From NCBI RefSeq assembly GCF_013409005.1, contig NZ_JACBZO010000001.1, positions 2,852,001 through 2,916,000 of the forward strand: a stretch of DNA of 64,000 bases, given 5' to 3'. The notes beneath the pieces are model-generated. The model was not told the origin of the DNA. It searched no databases and worked only from the letters and a program-made list of their open reading frames with translations. The position numbers and the translations under genes were made by a program. The DNA comes from Demequina lutea. GTDB taxonomy: Bacteria > Actinomycetota > Actinomycetes > Actinomycetales > Demequinaceae. Below are positions 8,700 to 17,298 of the stretch, one piece after another (positions within the stretch are counted from its first letter, which is position 1; each line of letters opens with the position of its first letter).

Positions 8700-9539
8700 T
8701 TAGCGCATCTCCGTGATCGCAAAGCCGTCCATGTCGTCGAAAGATTGGTTCTCTCCGGCCATGGCCCACACAAAGCTGTAGCTCGCCGAGCCGACTCCCG
8801 AGTGCACCGACCAGCTGGGTGAGATTGTCGCTTCCTCGTTGGCGACCACGAGATGACGCGTCTCACTCGGCTCGCCCATGAGGTGGACGACGCGCGCCTC
8901 GGGAGGCAGGTCGAAGTAGAGGTACGCCTCCATCCGGCGGTCGTGCGTGTGCGCAGGCATGGTGTTCCACATGCTGCCGGGATGGAGCGTCGTGACGCCC
9001 ATAACGACCTGGCAACTACGGACACCGTTCTCGTGGATGTACTGATTGAGAGTGCGGCGGTTCGACGTGAGCGCGTCACCGAGCTCGCGAACGTTCCCTG
9101 CGCCTGCCTCGACGAGCGTCGTCGGGTACGCGGTGTGCGCGGGTGCTGAGACGACGTAGAAGCGAGCGGGGCCCGCCTCGCCCGTCGGGTTCTCGGACCC
9201 GAAGGTCACGTCCACCGCACCGCGGCCTACATAGAGGCACGACGCATGCTCGAGCCGGTATGCGGTCCCGTCGACCGTCACCGTGCCGATGCCGCCTACG
9301 TTGACGATGCCCGCCTCGCGGTGTTCGAAGAAGAACTCGCTGCGGATCTCGGGAAAGGTCGGCAAGGCAACCGGACCGGTGACCGGCTTCGCGCCGAGCA
9401 GCACCACGCGGTCGTGGTGCGTGTACACGGCGTTCACGTCGTCGGCGACGAAGAGCCCCTGGACGAGGTAACGGCGCCGCAATTCATCGCTGTCCATGCC
9501 GGGGACGTGCTCAGGGCTGGTAGCGTAACGCTGTTCCAT
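8700..9539 (-). CDS. kduI: 5-dehydro-4-deoxy-D-glucuronate isomerase
   Basis: KduI converts 5-keto-4-deoxyuronate, made from unsaturated uronates released by pectate or similar lyases, to the 2,5-diketo sugar acid that KduD reduces. The 279-residue length matches the family. The cupin zinc ligands can be seen as MPAHTHDRRMEAYLYF (His-x-His and Glu) and the later His of PSWSVHSGVG. It follows the TRAP permease gene by 41 bp and precedes the IclR gene by 38 bp. This is the gene that gives the operon its identity as a uronate pathway. No lyase is in the window. Confidence 0.92.
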   Translation of the reverse strand: MEQRYATSPEHVPGMDSDELRRRYLVQGLFVADDVNAVYTHHDRVVLLGAKPVTGPVALPTFPEIRSEFFFEHREAGIVNVGGIGTVTVDGTAYRLEHASCLYVGRGAVDVTFGSENPTGEAGPARFYVVSAPAHTAYPTTLVEAGAGNVRELGDALTSNRRTLNQYIHENGVRSCQVVMGVTTLHPGSMWNTMPAHTHDRRMEAYLYFDLPPEARVVHLMGEPSETRHLVVANEEATISPSWSVHSGVGSASYSFVWAMAGENQSFDDMDGFAITEMR

Positions 9540-9580
9540 AACAAGCCTTTCGGTGTTGGGTTGATCGAGCGGCCGCTTGC

Positions 9581-10891
9581 TTACGGCTTGACGAGCCCGA
9601 GAGTGGTCGGCAGCCACATCGACAGGCTGGGCACGAACAACACAAACAGGAAGACCACGACGAGGACGCCGAAGAACGGCATCAGGCGCCGGAAGACGTC
9701 CTCAATCCTGAGTCCCGCCACCTTAACCCCGATGAACAGGACCGGGCCTACCGGGGGGGTTATCGTGCCGATGCAGAGGTTGAACACCATTATGATTCCG
9801 AAGTGCACGGGGTTGATCCCGAAACTCATCGCGATCGGCAGGAAGATCGGCGTGAAAATCAGCACTGCGGGCGTCGGATCCATGAAGCACCCGACCACCA
9901 GCAGTACGGCCGAGATCATGAGCAGCAGAATCACAGGGTTGCTGCTAAGCCCGAACATCGCCGACGAGACCAATGCCGGGATCTTCGCGAAGGACAACAC
10001 AAAGCCCATGATCGACGAGACGCCGATCAGGAACATCACCACGGCTGTGGTCCGGGTAGCGTCCATAAGCATTCCCGGCAACTGCCTGACCTTGATGGAC
10101 CTGTAGATGAACGACAAGGCCAACGAGTAGACCACCGCAATGCAGGAGCCCTCGGTCGGGGTGAAGATGCCAGCGAGGATGCCGCCGATCACCACCACGA
10201 TGAGCAGCAACGCTGGCGCCGCCTCGAGCATGATCTTGGCACCCGCGCCGAAACCGATCCTGCCGGTGCTCTTGAGTTCAGGCCGCTTGCGGGCATAGAG
10301 ATACACGACCACCATGCAGGCACCTGCCCACAACAGGCCGGGGATGTACCCCGCGACGAACATCGCCGCGATCGAACTGCCCGAGACCAACGAGTACACG
10401 ATCATCAGGTTGCTTGGCGGAATGAGCATCCCCGACGGCGCCGAAGCGATGTTGACCGCGGCCGCGAAGTTCTTGTCGTACTTCTCCTTGGCCTGCAGCG
10501 GGCCCATCGTGGACCCGATCGCCGCCGCAGCCGCGACAGCCGACCCACTGACAGCACCGAAGAGCGCATTGGCCGCCACGTTAGTCTGGGCCAACGAGCC
10601 AGGCATCTTGCCCACCATCACCTTGGCGGCGCCAATCAACCTGACGGCTATCCCCCCGTTGTTCATGATTACGCCAGCCAGGACGAAGAACGGGATGGCC
10701 AGCAAGGGGAAGGAATTGATCCCCCCGTAAACCCGCTGAGCCGAGGTGAGAACGCCGTTCTGCACGCCCAGGATGACGAACAGCGCCGCCATCGCCGAAA
10801 GGCCGACGCCGACGCTGATCGGAGCCCCCATGAGGAGGAACACAGCGATGCCTACGACCAGGATCAGACCTGCAATTGCTGCGGAATCCAT
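9581..10891 (-). CDS. dctM: TRAP transporter large permease DctM
   Basis: This is the large membrane subunit of a tripartite ATP-independent periplasmic (TRAP) transporter, which drives Na+- or H+-coupled uptake of organic acids captured by the binding protein. The 436-residue protein is hydrophobic throughout, with about twelve membrane spans, and has family signatures such as PPSNLMIVYSLVSGSSIAAMF and a C-terminal FNLCIGTITPPVGPVLF region (quoted in part). It is preceded 14 bp upstream by DctQ and followed by kduI, so the likely cargo is a uronate or an unsaturated oligo-uronate product. Confidence 0.92.
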   Translation of the reverse strand: MDSAAIAGLILVVGIAVFLLMGAPISVGVGLSAMAALFVILGVQNGVLTSAQRVYGGINSFPLLAIPFFVLAGVIMNNGGIAVRLIGAAKVMVGKMPGSLAQTNVAANALFGAVSGSAVAAAAAIGSTMGPLQAKEKYDKNFAAAVNIASAPSGMLIPPSNLMIVYSLVSGSSIAAMFVAGYIPGLLWAGACMVVVYLYARKRPELKSTGRIGFGAGAKIMLEAAPALLLIVVVIGGILAGIFTPTEGSCIAVVYSLALSFIYRSIKVRQLPGMLMDATRTTAVVMFLIGVSSIMGFVLSFAKIPALVSSAMFGLSSNPVILLLMISAVLLVVGCFMDPTPAVLIFTPIFLPIAMSFGINPVHFGIIMVFNLCIGTITPPVGPVLFIGVKVAGLRIEDVFRRLMPFFGVLVVVFLFVLFVPSLSMWLPTTLGLVKP

Positions 10892-10905
10892 GTGTCAGCC
10901 CCTTT

Positions 10906-11412
10906 CTACAGAAGCTCAGGTTCGGCGTCCAGATTGACGGCGCGCTCGGCGCCCGTCACGATCCGGACCAGGTGGTAAAGGGTGTAGAAGACCGTGACGA
11001 TGCCGGAGATCGGCAACGCCAGGTAGAGCGGGCCCACGTTCACCGGCAAGCCCGGCAGGTTCTGATCCCAGGACAGGCCGACCACCCGGAACCCCCCCCA
11101 CACCAGCACAAGGCTGATGAAGGTGAGGATTGCGAGTTGGACGATGACCGCGACCACGATCTGAACCTTTTCGGGGAGCTTGCGCACAGCGAAGTCGACC
11201 GCGATGTGGCCCCTCTCGCCGAACATAAGCGCCGACCCGAAGAGGCCCAACCAGATGAATAGGTACGTCGCCAGCACCTCGGACCAGCCGCTCGGCTGGT
11301 TCAGCACCTGACGCACGAAGACCTGGTACGAGACATCGACGACGAGCACCGCGAACAGCGCTACGCACACCCACGTCAGGATGCGATCCAAGGCATTCTT
11401 GAAAGCATTCAT
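10906..11412 (-). CDS. dctQ: TRAP transporter small permease DctQ
   Basis: This 168-residue protein has four hydrophobic segments and the small-permease signature region EVLATYLFIWLGLFGSALMF. It pairs with DctM in the cytoplasmic membrane. Its start is 32 bp after the dctP stop and its end is 14 bp before dctM, the usual order P-Q-M for TRAP operons. Confidence 0.9.
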   Translation of the reverse strand: MNAFKNALDRILTWVCVALFAVLVVDVSYQVFVRQVLNQPSGWSEVLATYLFIWLGLFGSALMFGERGHIAVDFAVRKLPEKVQIVVAVIVQLAILTFISLVLVWGGFRVVGLSWDQNLPGLPVNVGPLYLALPISGIVTVFYTLYHLVRIVTGAERAVNLDAEPELL

Positions 11413-11444
11413 GTTGGAGGACCTCTTCGGCTACGGTCGGTCGG

Positions 11445-12488
11445 TTACTTCGCGGCGGCCTGGACCTGCGCGTAGATCTTGCGGGTGACATCGTCAGTGA
11501 GCTTCGACTCAGTCAGCGGCGCGACAGCCTTCTGGAACGCCGCAGTATCGACCTCGTTGAACTTCGCACCGGCAGCCTTGGCGGCCGTGATGGCGGCATC
11601 GACCTGGGCGCCGAATTCGGTGTTCTCCTGGTCGATCGCCTTGACGAGCTCCTCCTGGAAGATCTTCTGGTCCGCGGCAGGCATCCCATTGAAGATCTCC
11701 GGGTTGATAATCAGGTAGTCCGGAACCATGAGGTGGCGCGTGTAGCTGTAGTACGGCGCGATCTCGTCGTGCTTGAGGGTCGAGTAGATGAGTTCGTTGT
11801 TCTCGCCGCCGTCGAGCACGCCCGACTGGATCGCGGTGTAGACGTCACCCTGGCCCATCGGGGTACCAGTGCCGCCCATGAGCTTCATCATCTCGATGTT
11901 CGTATCGGACTGCATGACGCGAATCTTCATCCCCGCGAGGTCCGCAGGCGTGTTGATCGGCTTCGTCTTGTTGTATACGTTGCGAACCCCGCCGTAGAAC
12001 GCGCCAAGCACATGCACGCCCTTGCTGTCAAGCGACGAATAGAGACCCGAGACGACCGCCGGGTCGTTCGTCACCGCGCGCTGCTGAGCCTGCGAGGTGA
12101 AGACGTACGGGAGGTCGAAGACCACGAAGTCGGGATTCAAACTCTCGAGTAGCGAACCGCCAATCACGGACATGGCGATGGTGCCGGACTGGACCGACTG
12201 GATGGTGTCCGCCTGCGCGCCGAGGGTCTCGTTCGGGAACACGTCTATGCTGTAGGCGCCGTTCGTGCGCTGCTTGAGGCGCTCACCCATCGCCTTGAGG
12301 GCGATGTACTCCGGGTGCGTCTCGGGCTGGTTGAACGCCACCTTGAACACCGTCGTCGCGACCGGAGCAGCGGCCGTAGTGCTGGACCCACTGGGGGTGG
12401 CGGCTGGCGCGCCAGCGCTGCACGCCGCAAGTGCGAGTGCGGTCGCCCCGACCAACGCGGCGATCGAAACAACTTTGTTTCGTCTCAT
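11445..12488 (-). CDS. dctP: TRAP transporter solute-binding lipoprotein DctP
   Basis: This is the extracytoplasmic substrate-binding subunit. The chosen ATG (MRRNKVVS) gives 347 residues with a basic N-terminus, a hydrophobic core and a LALAAC lipobox, then a Ser/Thr/Ala linker and the DctP fold (FNQPETHPEYIALKAMGE, PADLAGMKIRVMQS with the conserved substrate Arg). A near-duplicate start region 69 bp upstream is in frame (MTRNRVVS) and would add 23 residues in front of the signal peptide; the downstream start is preferred because it places the signal sequence at the N-terminus. It is the first gene of the nine-gene unit. Uronate-like acids are the inferred cargo. Confidence 0.88.
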   Translation of the reverse strand: MRRNKVVSIAALVGATALALAACSAGAPAATPSGSSTTAAAPVATTVFKVAFNQPETHPEYIALKAMGERLKQRTNGAYSIDVFPNETLGAQADTIQSVQSGTIAMSVIGGSLLESLNPDFVVFDLPYVFTSQAQQRAVTNDPAVVSGLYSSLDSKGVHVLGAFYGGVRNVYNKTKPINTPADLAGMKIRVMQSDTNIEMMKLMGGTGTPMGQGDVYTAIQSGVLDGGENNELIYSTLKHDEIAPYYSYTRHLMVPDYLIINPEIFNGMPAADQKIFQEELVKAIDQENTEFGAQVDAAITAAKAAGAKFNEVDTAAFQKAVAPLTESKLTDDVTRKIYAQVQAAAK

Positions 12489-12607
12489 TCTGGACTCCTC
12501 TTTCGGCTCATTCGTGTGAGCGCCTGGTGTTGCCGAAACAACTCTGTTTCGTGTCATTCTGGACTCCTCTTTCGGCTCACTCAATTGTGAGCGCCTGGTG
12601 TTGCCGA
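12465..12607. repeat. Tandem duplication (about 69-71 bp) over the dctP start region
   Basis: Two imperfect copies lie head to tail: 12465-12533 and 12534-12607. Each holds the sequence CGAAACAAC, a GAGGAGTCCAG ribosome-binding region, an ATG and the end block GAGCGCCTGGTGTTGCCGA. The inner copy is the start of dctP; the outer copy is an in-frame vestigial start. Differences are a few substitutions and a 2-bp indel near the outer end. Confidence 0.8.
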
Positions 12608-12697
12608 TGATCTTGATGCGTCGAGATCCTGCGTACCGACGGACACCCGGGGCATCTTCGCGAAGAGTTGGCTCGCTTCGATGCCGGTCCGCTGGGT

Positions 12698-12732
12698 GGA
12701 ACTTACTTCCGTCCTATGGAATAGTAGTTTCA
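12698..12732. promoter_or_regulatory. IclR-like dyads in the dctP / DUF4862 divergent promoter region
   Basis: Two close dyads share half-sites: GGAACTTACTTCC (12698-12710) and TGGAATAGTAGTTTCA (12717-12732). A TTCC/GGAA pairing also links them. IclR-family operators often have the shape TGRAA-N6-TTYCA, and an IclR gene lies in the downstream unit. The rest of the 353-bp gap (12489-12841) holds the dctP leader duplication, a TCTTCGCGAAGA palindrome at 12655-12666, and no gene. Confidence 0.4.
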
Positions 12733-12841
12733 ATGCTCGGGCTCGTCAACCGGTCCCGAGTGCCCCAGGAATCGTTCCGGTGTCGCGACCGGGCTCGATG
12801 ACCGGGGAGCCTCAGCACTTTGTCTAAACGACGGAGGAACC

Positions 12842-13873
12842 ATGGCCACACACGCTGACCTGTTGCTGGGCGCCTACGCGATGGCGCCCACAGACCCTGC
12901 GGCCGAGGAGACGTTCTACGCAGGCGTCGCCGAACTCGATGTGGGCGGTCTCGAGCTGCCTCTCCCGCTCGAGGACGCACCCTCGCTCGAACCTTCGTGG
13001 ATCGCGCGGAATGTGCAGCCCGCGTGGGACCTGCTGGTCACGTGCATCCCGACGGTCATGGGCCGGCTCGGCTCCGAGCCCGCGTACGGCCTCGCGTCCG
13101 CCGACGAGGTGGGGCGCTCGCGCGCGCTGGCCGACGTCGCACGGGCACGGGAGCTCGCGCTGCGGCTTGCCGACGAGCACGGCCGGCGTCGGGTTGTCGC
13201 CATCCAGGTGCACAGCGCGCCGGGGCCCGCGGGCGGCTCGCGGGACGCGTTCGCCCGCTCTCTCGATCAGATCTTGGCGTGGGACCTCGCGGGTGCACAG
13301 GTGCTGGTCGAGCACTGCGACGCCCTCATTCCGGGGCAAATCGCGGCCAAGGGCTTCTTACCGATCGAGGACGAGATCGCCGCGGTCGGTACAGTCGGCG
13401 GCGGCGCTGACCAACTCGGTCTGAGCATCAACTGGGGTCGCTCGGCGATCGAAGGCCGCAGCGCGCAGACCGCGGTCGAGCACGTGCAGGCGGCGGTCGA
13501 GGCTGGGGTCCTGCGCGCCCTCGTGTTCTCGGGTGCGAGCGATGTCCGCACGCCGTGGGGACCGGCCTGGAGCGACGCGCACATCCCGCCGCGCGGTGAC
13601 GATTTTGCGCTTGCGGCGTCGTCGGCCTCGCTGCTGGGTCCCGACGAGATCTCGGCGACGCTCCGGGCGGCCGGTGATGTGCTGCGCATCGCCGTCAAGA
13701 TCTCCATGCGCCCCAAGGATGCGAGTGTGCACGCGCGCCTTGCCGTCGTCCGCGCCGCCCTTGACCAGGTTGCCCTCGGCCGCGTGCACGTGCCTCTGAC
13801 ACCGACCGAAGAGGTGCCTGCCGGGACCCCCCCAGCCCAAACGCCTCGCACCCCATCTGGGAGACGCGCATGA
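12842..13873 (+). CDS. DUF4862 family protein
   Basis: This 343-residue protein starts at an ATG with GGAGGAA upstream and resembles the actinobacterial DUF4862 family (LLGAYAMAP near the N-terminus, PSWIARNVQPAWDLLVTCIP, QVLVEHCDA, GLSINWGRSAIEGR). The alternation of strands and helices with acidic/His positions suggests a TIM-barrel sugar-isomerase-like fold; this is inference. It is divergent from the uronate TRAP operon, so it may process a sugar acid. The last 30 or so residues are Pro/Thr-rich and low in complexity and run into nhaA, overlapping it by 4 bp. The biochemical function is unknown. Confidence 0.7.
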   Translation: MATHADLLLGAYAMAPTDPAAEETFYAGVAELDVGGLELPLPLEDAPSLEPSWIARNVQPAWDLLVTCIPTVMGRLGSEPAYGLASADEVGRSRALADVARARELALRLADEHGRRRVVAIQVHSAPGPAGGSRDAFARSLDQILAWDLAGAQVLVEHCDALIPGQIAAKGFLPIEDEIAAVGTVGGGADQLGLSINWGRSAIEGRSAQTAVEHVQAAVEAGVLRALVFSGASDVRTPWGPAWSDAHIPPRGDDFALAASSASLLGPDEISATLRAAGDVLRIAVKISMRPKDASVHARLAVVRAALDQVALGRVHVPLTPTEEVPAGTPPAQTPRTPSGRRA

Positions 13874-15123
13874 CCAGGCGACCACAGAACCTGTTTAGCC
13901 GCCTGACCCCAGGCGGCGAGCGCCGCTTCGCCGTCGACCTGCGCGCCGAGAACACCGGTGCGATCTTGCTACTCGCGGGCGCAGTTGTTGCACTGGTCTG
14001 GGTCAATTCTCCTTGGGGTAATGGGTATCACGCATTGGGCCACATCGTCGTGGGCCCGGCCGCGCTGGATCTCAACCTCAGCCTCGCCCAGTGGGCGACA
14101 GACGGTCTGCTGGCGATCTTCTTCTTCGTGGTCGGCCTCGAGCTCAAACGGGAGATGGTCGACGGCCAACTCCGTCGACCCTCCACCGCGATCGTCCCGA
14201 TCCTCGCCGCGGTTGGCGGCATGGCCGCACCTGCGGCCATCTATGCGCTGATCAACGCAACAAGCGCAGGCGGTGCGATGGCTGGTTGGGCCATTCCGGT
14301 GGCCACCGACATCGCCTTCGCCGTCGCCGTCCTGAGCATCTTCGGCAGAAGACTGCCCACCGCGCTGCGTGTGTTCCTGCTCACACTTGCCGTGGTCGAC
14401 GACTTCCTCGGAATCGTGGTCATCGCGATCTTCTACGCCGACGACCTGAAGTTCGCCTGGCTCGGAGCGGCCTTTCTCACGATCACGCTCTTCGCGGTCC
14501 TCGTCCGCCGACGCGGTATGACCGCCTGGGTGCTGGTCCCGCTCGCGATCGCGGCCTGGGGCTTCATGCACGCCTCCGGGATCCAAGCCACGATTACCGG
14601 CGTGATCCTCGGCTTCACCGTCCCGGCACTGGCCCGCGGGGATGAACGCATGAGCCTCGCGGAGCACCTCGAGCACCTTTGGCGCCCCGTCTCAGCAGGC
14701 CTTGCCGTCCCGATCTTCGCCCTGTTCGCAGCCGGTGTCAGCATGAGCCCGCACGCCCTGGCAAACGCCGCAAGTGACCCCGCTGCTCAGGGCGTCGCCC
14801 TCGGTCTGGTGTTCGGCAAGCCGATCGGGATCCTGCTGGCCACGGTGCTGCTCGTGAAGCTCACAGGGGCCAACCTTGACCCAACCGTGAAGTGGCTGGA
14901 CCTGTTCGCTGTGGCCGTCGTGGCCGGCGTCGGATTCACGGTCTCCCTGCTGATCGGCGAACTCTCGTTCGACCCGACCTCCCCGCACAGCGCGCACGTC
15001 AAGGCGGCGATCCTCATCGGTTCGTTGACGTCCACCGCACTCGGCGGGATCCTGCTGACCTGGCGCTCCCGCGTGCACAGGCGCCTTCAGGCGGCGAACA
15101 AGGAGCCGGTCCCCAGCGTCTGA
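13870..15123 (+). CDS. nhaA: Na+/H+ antiporter NhaA
   Basis: NhaA exports Na+ in exchange for protons across the cytoplasmic membrane. The 417-residue protein has the expected dozen or so membrane segments and the conserved paired aspartates in LAVVDDFLGIVVIAIFY, plus the family stretches FFFVVGLELKREMVDGQL and AVPIFALFAAGV (in part). It begins inside the DUF4862 stop (ATGA overlap), an unusual partner, so the two are probably co-translated. Sodium export could offset a Na+-coupled TRAP importer encoded next door; this is inference. Confidence 0.93.
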   Translation: MTRRPQNLFSRLTPGGERRFAVDLRAENTGAILLLAGAVVALVWVNSPWGNGYHALGHIVVGPAALDLNLSLAQWATDGLLAIFFFVVGLELKREMVDGQLRRPSTAIVPILAAVGGMAAPAAIYALINATSAGGAMAGWAIPVATDIAFAVAVLSIFGRRLPTALRVFLLTLAVVDDFLGIVVIAIFYADDLKFAWLGAAFLTITLFAVLVRRRGMTAWVLVPLAIAAWGFMHASGIQATITGVILGFTVPALARGDERMSLAEHLEHLWRPVSAGLAVPIFALFAAGVSMSPHALANAASDPAAQGVALGLVFGKPIGILLATVLLVKLTGANLDPTVKWLDLFAVAVVAGVGFTVSLLIGELSFDPTSPHSAHVKAAILIGSLTSTALGGILLTWRSRVHRRLQAANKEPVPSV

Positions 15124-15313
15124 CGCCCGCAGCCCCTATTGACCAGGACTGTGACGGGCGCGACGCGGCGTCCAGACAGCACTCGGGTGCTCTGGTTGCT
15201 GGATTCCGCCCTGCAGTTGTAGCCGTTCATGTTCACTGCCAACTTCGCGAGACAGGTACTGGCACCCTCCGGACAGCACCAGCCGGTCTGGGTTTCCGCT
15301 TCCACCGACTTCT

Positions 15314-15820
15314 TTGCCCGCCTTATCCGTGTCCGCTGACGGAACGGGTGTGGTGACCCATGCCGGGAGCATCGCGGTCGGGTTGCTGACCGACCGGACC
15401 GGGCTGACCAAGGACCTGGGCAGGGCCATCGCGAGACGCTCGTTCGTTCCCGTTCATCAACGGGGCCAGGTACTGGTTGATATGGCGGTGATGCTGGCCG
15501 ACGGTGGTGAGGCGATCGGCGACATCCACGTGCTGCGCCACCAAGGTCAGGTGCTCGGGCCGGTCGCATCGGCACCGACGGTGTGGCGTGCCCTGGACGA
15601 GTTGACGCCGGCGGCGTTAAAGCGGATCGAGGTGGTCCGGGCCAGGGTCCGCCGGCACGTGTGGGAACAACTGCCCAAGCTGCCAACCTCACAGGTCGGC
15701 GGCAGCGACCTGGGCGGGGTTGTGGTCTTGGATGTGGACGCCACGTTGGTCACCCTGACCATCGGCCACGACCTGTCACAGCCAAGTGCTTTAGTGGACA
15801 TCAAGCGTCACAAGCCGTAA
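15314..15820 (+). pseudogene. Truncated IS1380-family transposase
   Basis: The reading frame opens with an IS1380-type N-terminus (VVTHAGSIAVGLLTDRTGL, GQVLVDMAVMLADGGEAIGD, GPVASAPTVWRALDEL) and reaches the first catalytic Asp region, VVLDVDATLV. It then diverges and stops after about 168 residues, where intact enzymes run to 450 or more. The remaining DDE residues and the C-terminus are absent, so it cannot be active. The 15124-15313 stretch before it looks like IS leader sequence and has no other gene. It marks an old insertion-deletion event between nhaA and the broken genes that follow. Confidence 0.72.
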
Positions 15821-16168
15821 CCCACCGAAGGGGCGCCGATTCCCGATCAACCACCGACTCCATGCATTGCGAGCCTGCGGCACTTTGCCCGGAGGGGCAT
15901 GGGCGAAGATCACCTGGACGCCGCGTGAAGGCGCGGGATTCAGATGGCCGTAATGATGAAGCAGATCCTCAAGGTGTACGAGTACCCCTTGGACACGGCC
16001 GTGGGCGCACGCGGTCCGTGTGGTTGTAGGCGAACCCGGTGGTCTCCAGGTCGACGACTGCGAAGCCTGACATCGTTGTCCCCGCTCTCGACTATCGACT
16101 ATCGACTATCGACTATCGACGACGCTACCGTCTCAACAACTCGACGCCACCGGGCCGCAAGCCCTCAC
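15821..16168. other. Gene-free scar with a 7-bp tandem repeat
   Basis: No convincing gene is present. At 16089-16116 the unit CGACTAT is repeated four times in tandem. A short open frame from 15944 (MAVMMKQILKVYEYPLDTAV) may be a remnant of an unrecognised gene. The stretch lies between the transposase remnant and two other broken genes. Confidence 0.5.
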
Positions 16169-16489
16169 CTACGTCCGCGGCGCCGCGGCAGTCAACAGCG
16201 CCTCGAGCTCGTCCAGCGGCGCGCCCCAGTCCCCGAAGCCAAGCACGTGCGACTGCACCAGCAGCCCCGGCACCGTCGCAAAGAATACGGTTGCGAGCGC
16301 CGCAACATCGGCTTCGGGTGCGAGCCTCCCCGCATCACGCCATCGAGTGAGCGCGTCGGCTACACACGCACGTACCGCGTCGTCGTTGCGCGCGACGAGA
16401 GCCCGTACCTCCGCGTTGCGCGTGGACTCGGTCCACACGCTGAACGCCACCACCGTGAGGTCCACGTCCCGTACCTGTAGCGATCCGCG
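16169..16489 (-). pseudogene. C-terminal remnant of a TetR-family regulator
   Basis: About 106 codons on the minus strand translate to a helical segment typical of TetR ligand-binding domains (WTESTRNAEVRALVARND, LTRWRDAGRLAPEADV, ATVFFATVPGLLVQSHVLG). There is no helix-turn-helix upstream: the frame instead runs into sequence that is coding on the other strand for an EcsC-like protein. The gene has therefore lost its DNA-binding half. A longer open frame exists but its N-terminal part is antisense noise. Confidence 0.6.
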
Positions 16490-16769
16490 CGTGTTTGCGA
16501 GCAGCGCCCTGTACGTGCTCGCCGCCACGGAGCTGCACGGGATCGAGGTGCGCGATGCGGAGCGTGCCAGGCCGCTCGTCTTCGGAATGCTGCTCGGTGA
16601 GAAGTCGCAAAGCAAGGTGGCCAAGATCGTGATGCAGGCCGTGCAGACCGCCGCAGCCGGCGCTTCGGGCTTTGGCGAGGCCGCGTGGGACAAGACGAGT
16701 GGCGCTCGATCCATCATCAGGTGCGCTGCGGCCGGCGGAGTGGGCGCGATCAAGGGCGACGCCTCCTGA
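16482..16769 (+). pseudogene. C-terminal remnant of an EcsC-like protein
   Basis: Ninety-five codons on the plus strand read ALYVLAATELHGIEVRDAE, then LVFGMLLGEKSQSKVAKIVM, and end in a Gly/Ala-rich tail. This resembles the middle part of actinobacterial EcsC-family proteins. No start region is present: the reading begins exactly where the opposing TetR remnant ends, so the junction is a deletion or rearrangement point. Assignment to EcsC is from memory of the family pattern and is moderate. Confidence 0.45.
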
Positions 16770-16826
16770 CCTAGCGGCGCTCCGCGACGCAGGCACGCGC
16801 ACCCGGCGAAGCGCGACCGCCACCGG

Positions 16827-17237
16827 CTACTCCGAGGCGGCCGGCGCAGCAAGGGTGGCGGGAATGCGCCGAACGGCCACGAGCAGGGCGACCGCGAGCA
16901 CGCCATACACGACGGCCCACACGGGCAGCCCCTTCACGACGAGCAGCGCGACCAGCCCCGCACTGAGCGCGATCCGCGCCGCGAGCCCCACCGCCTTGTT
17001 GGAGATGAACAGGGAGCCCTTGGGGAGGAAGAACACAATAGTGGCGCCCAGAATCAGGACGAACACGAGAACACTGATGAGATAGTTTCCGTGCGAGTAG
17101 CCCACGGCGTACATGGCGAGCGTCGGAGTCAGGAACCCCCAGGCGAAAATCAGCAGCCAAACGACCGGACCAATGGTCTTGACGCCGGTTGCGCGCGACT
17201 CGTCAGCCGCGGCCGGGGTAGCCGAGTTCTGATCCAT
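16827..17237 (-). CDS. Small integral membrane protein, unknown function
   Basis: This 136-residue protein has a polar N-terminus (about 20 residues) and four predicted membrane segments (VVWLLIFAWGFLTPTLAMYAV; LISVLVFVLILGATIVFF; AARIALSAGLVALLVVKG; VWAVVYGVLAVALLVAV, the first quoted nearly whole). The ATG at 17237 is chosen over an upstream in-frame start because it leaves a compact N-terminus. It is not recognised. It sits beside the gene scar and downstream of the TacAT pair, in the same direction. Confidence 0.6.
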   Translation of the reverse strand: MDQNSATPAAADESRATGVKTIGPVVWLLIFAWGFLTPTLAMYAVGYSHGNYLISVLVFVLILGATIVFFLPKGSLFISNKAVGLAARIALSAGLVALLVVKGLPVWAVVYGVLAVALLVAVRRIPATLAAPAASE

Positions 17238-17298
17238 GCTCGAAGTCTGGCACGGCTCCGAGGTGACCCAGGGGCGCACTGCCGCGCCCAAGTCGCCG

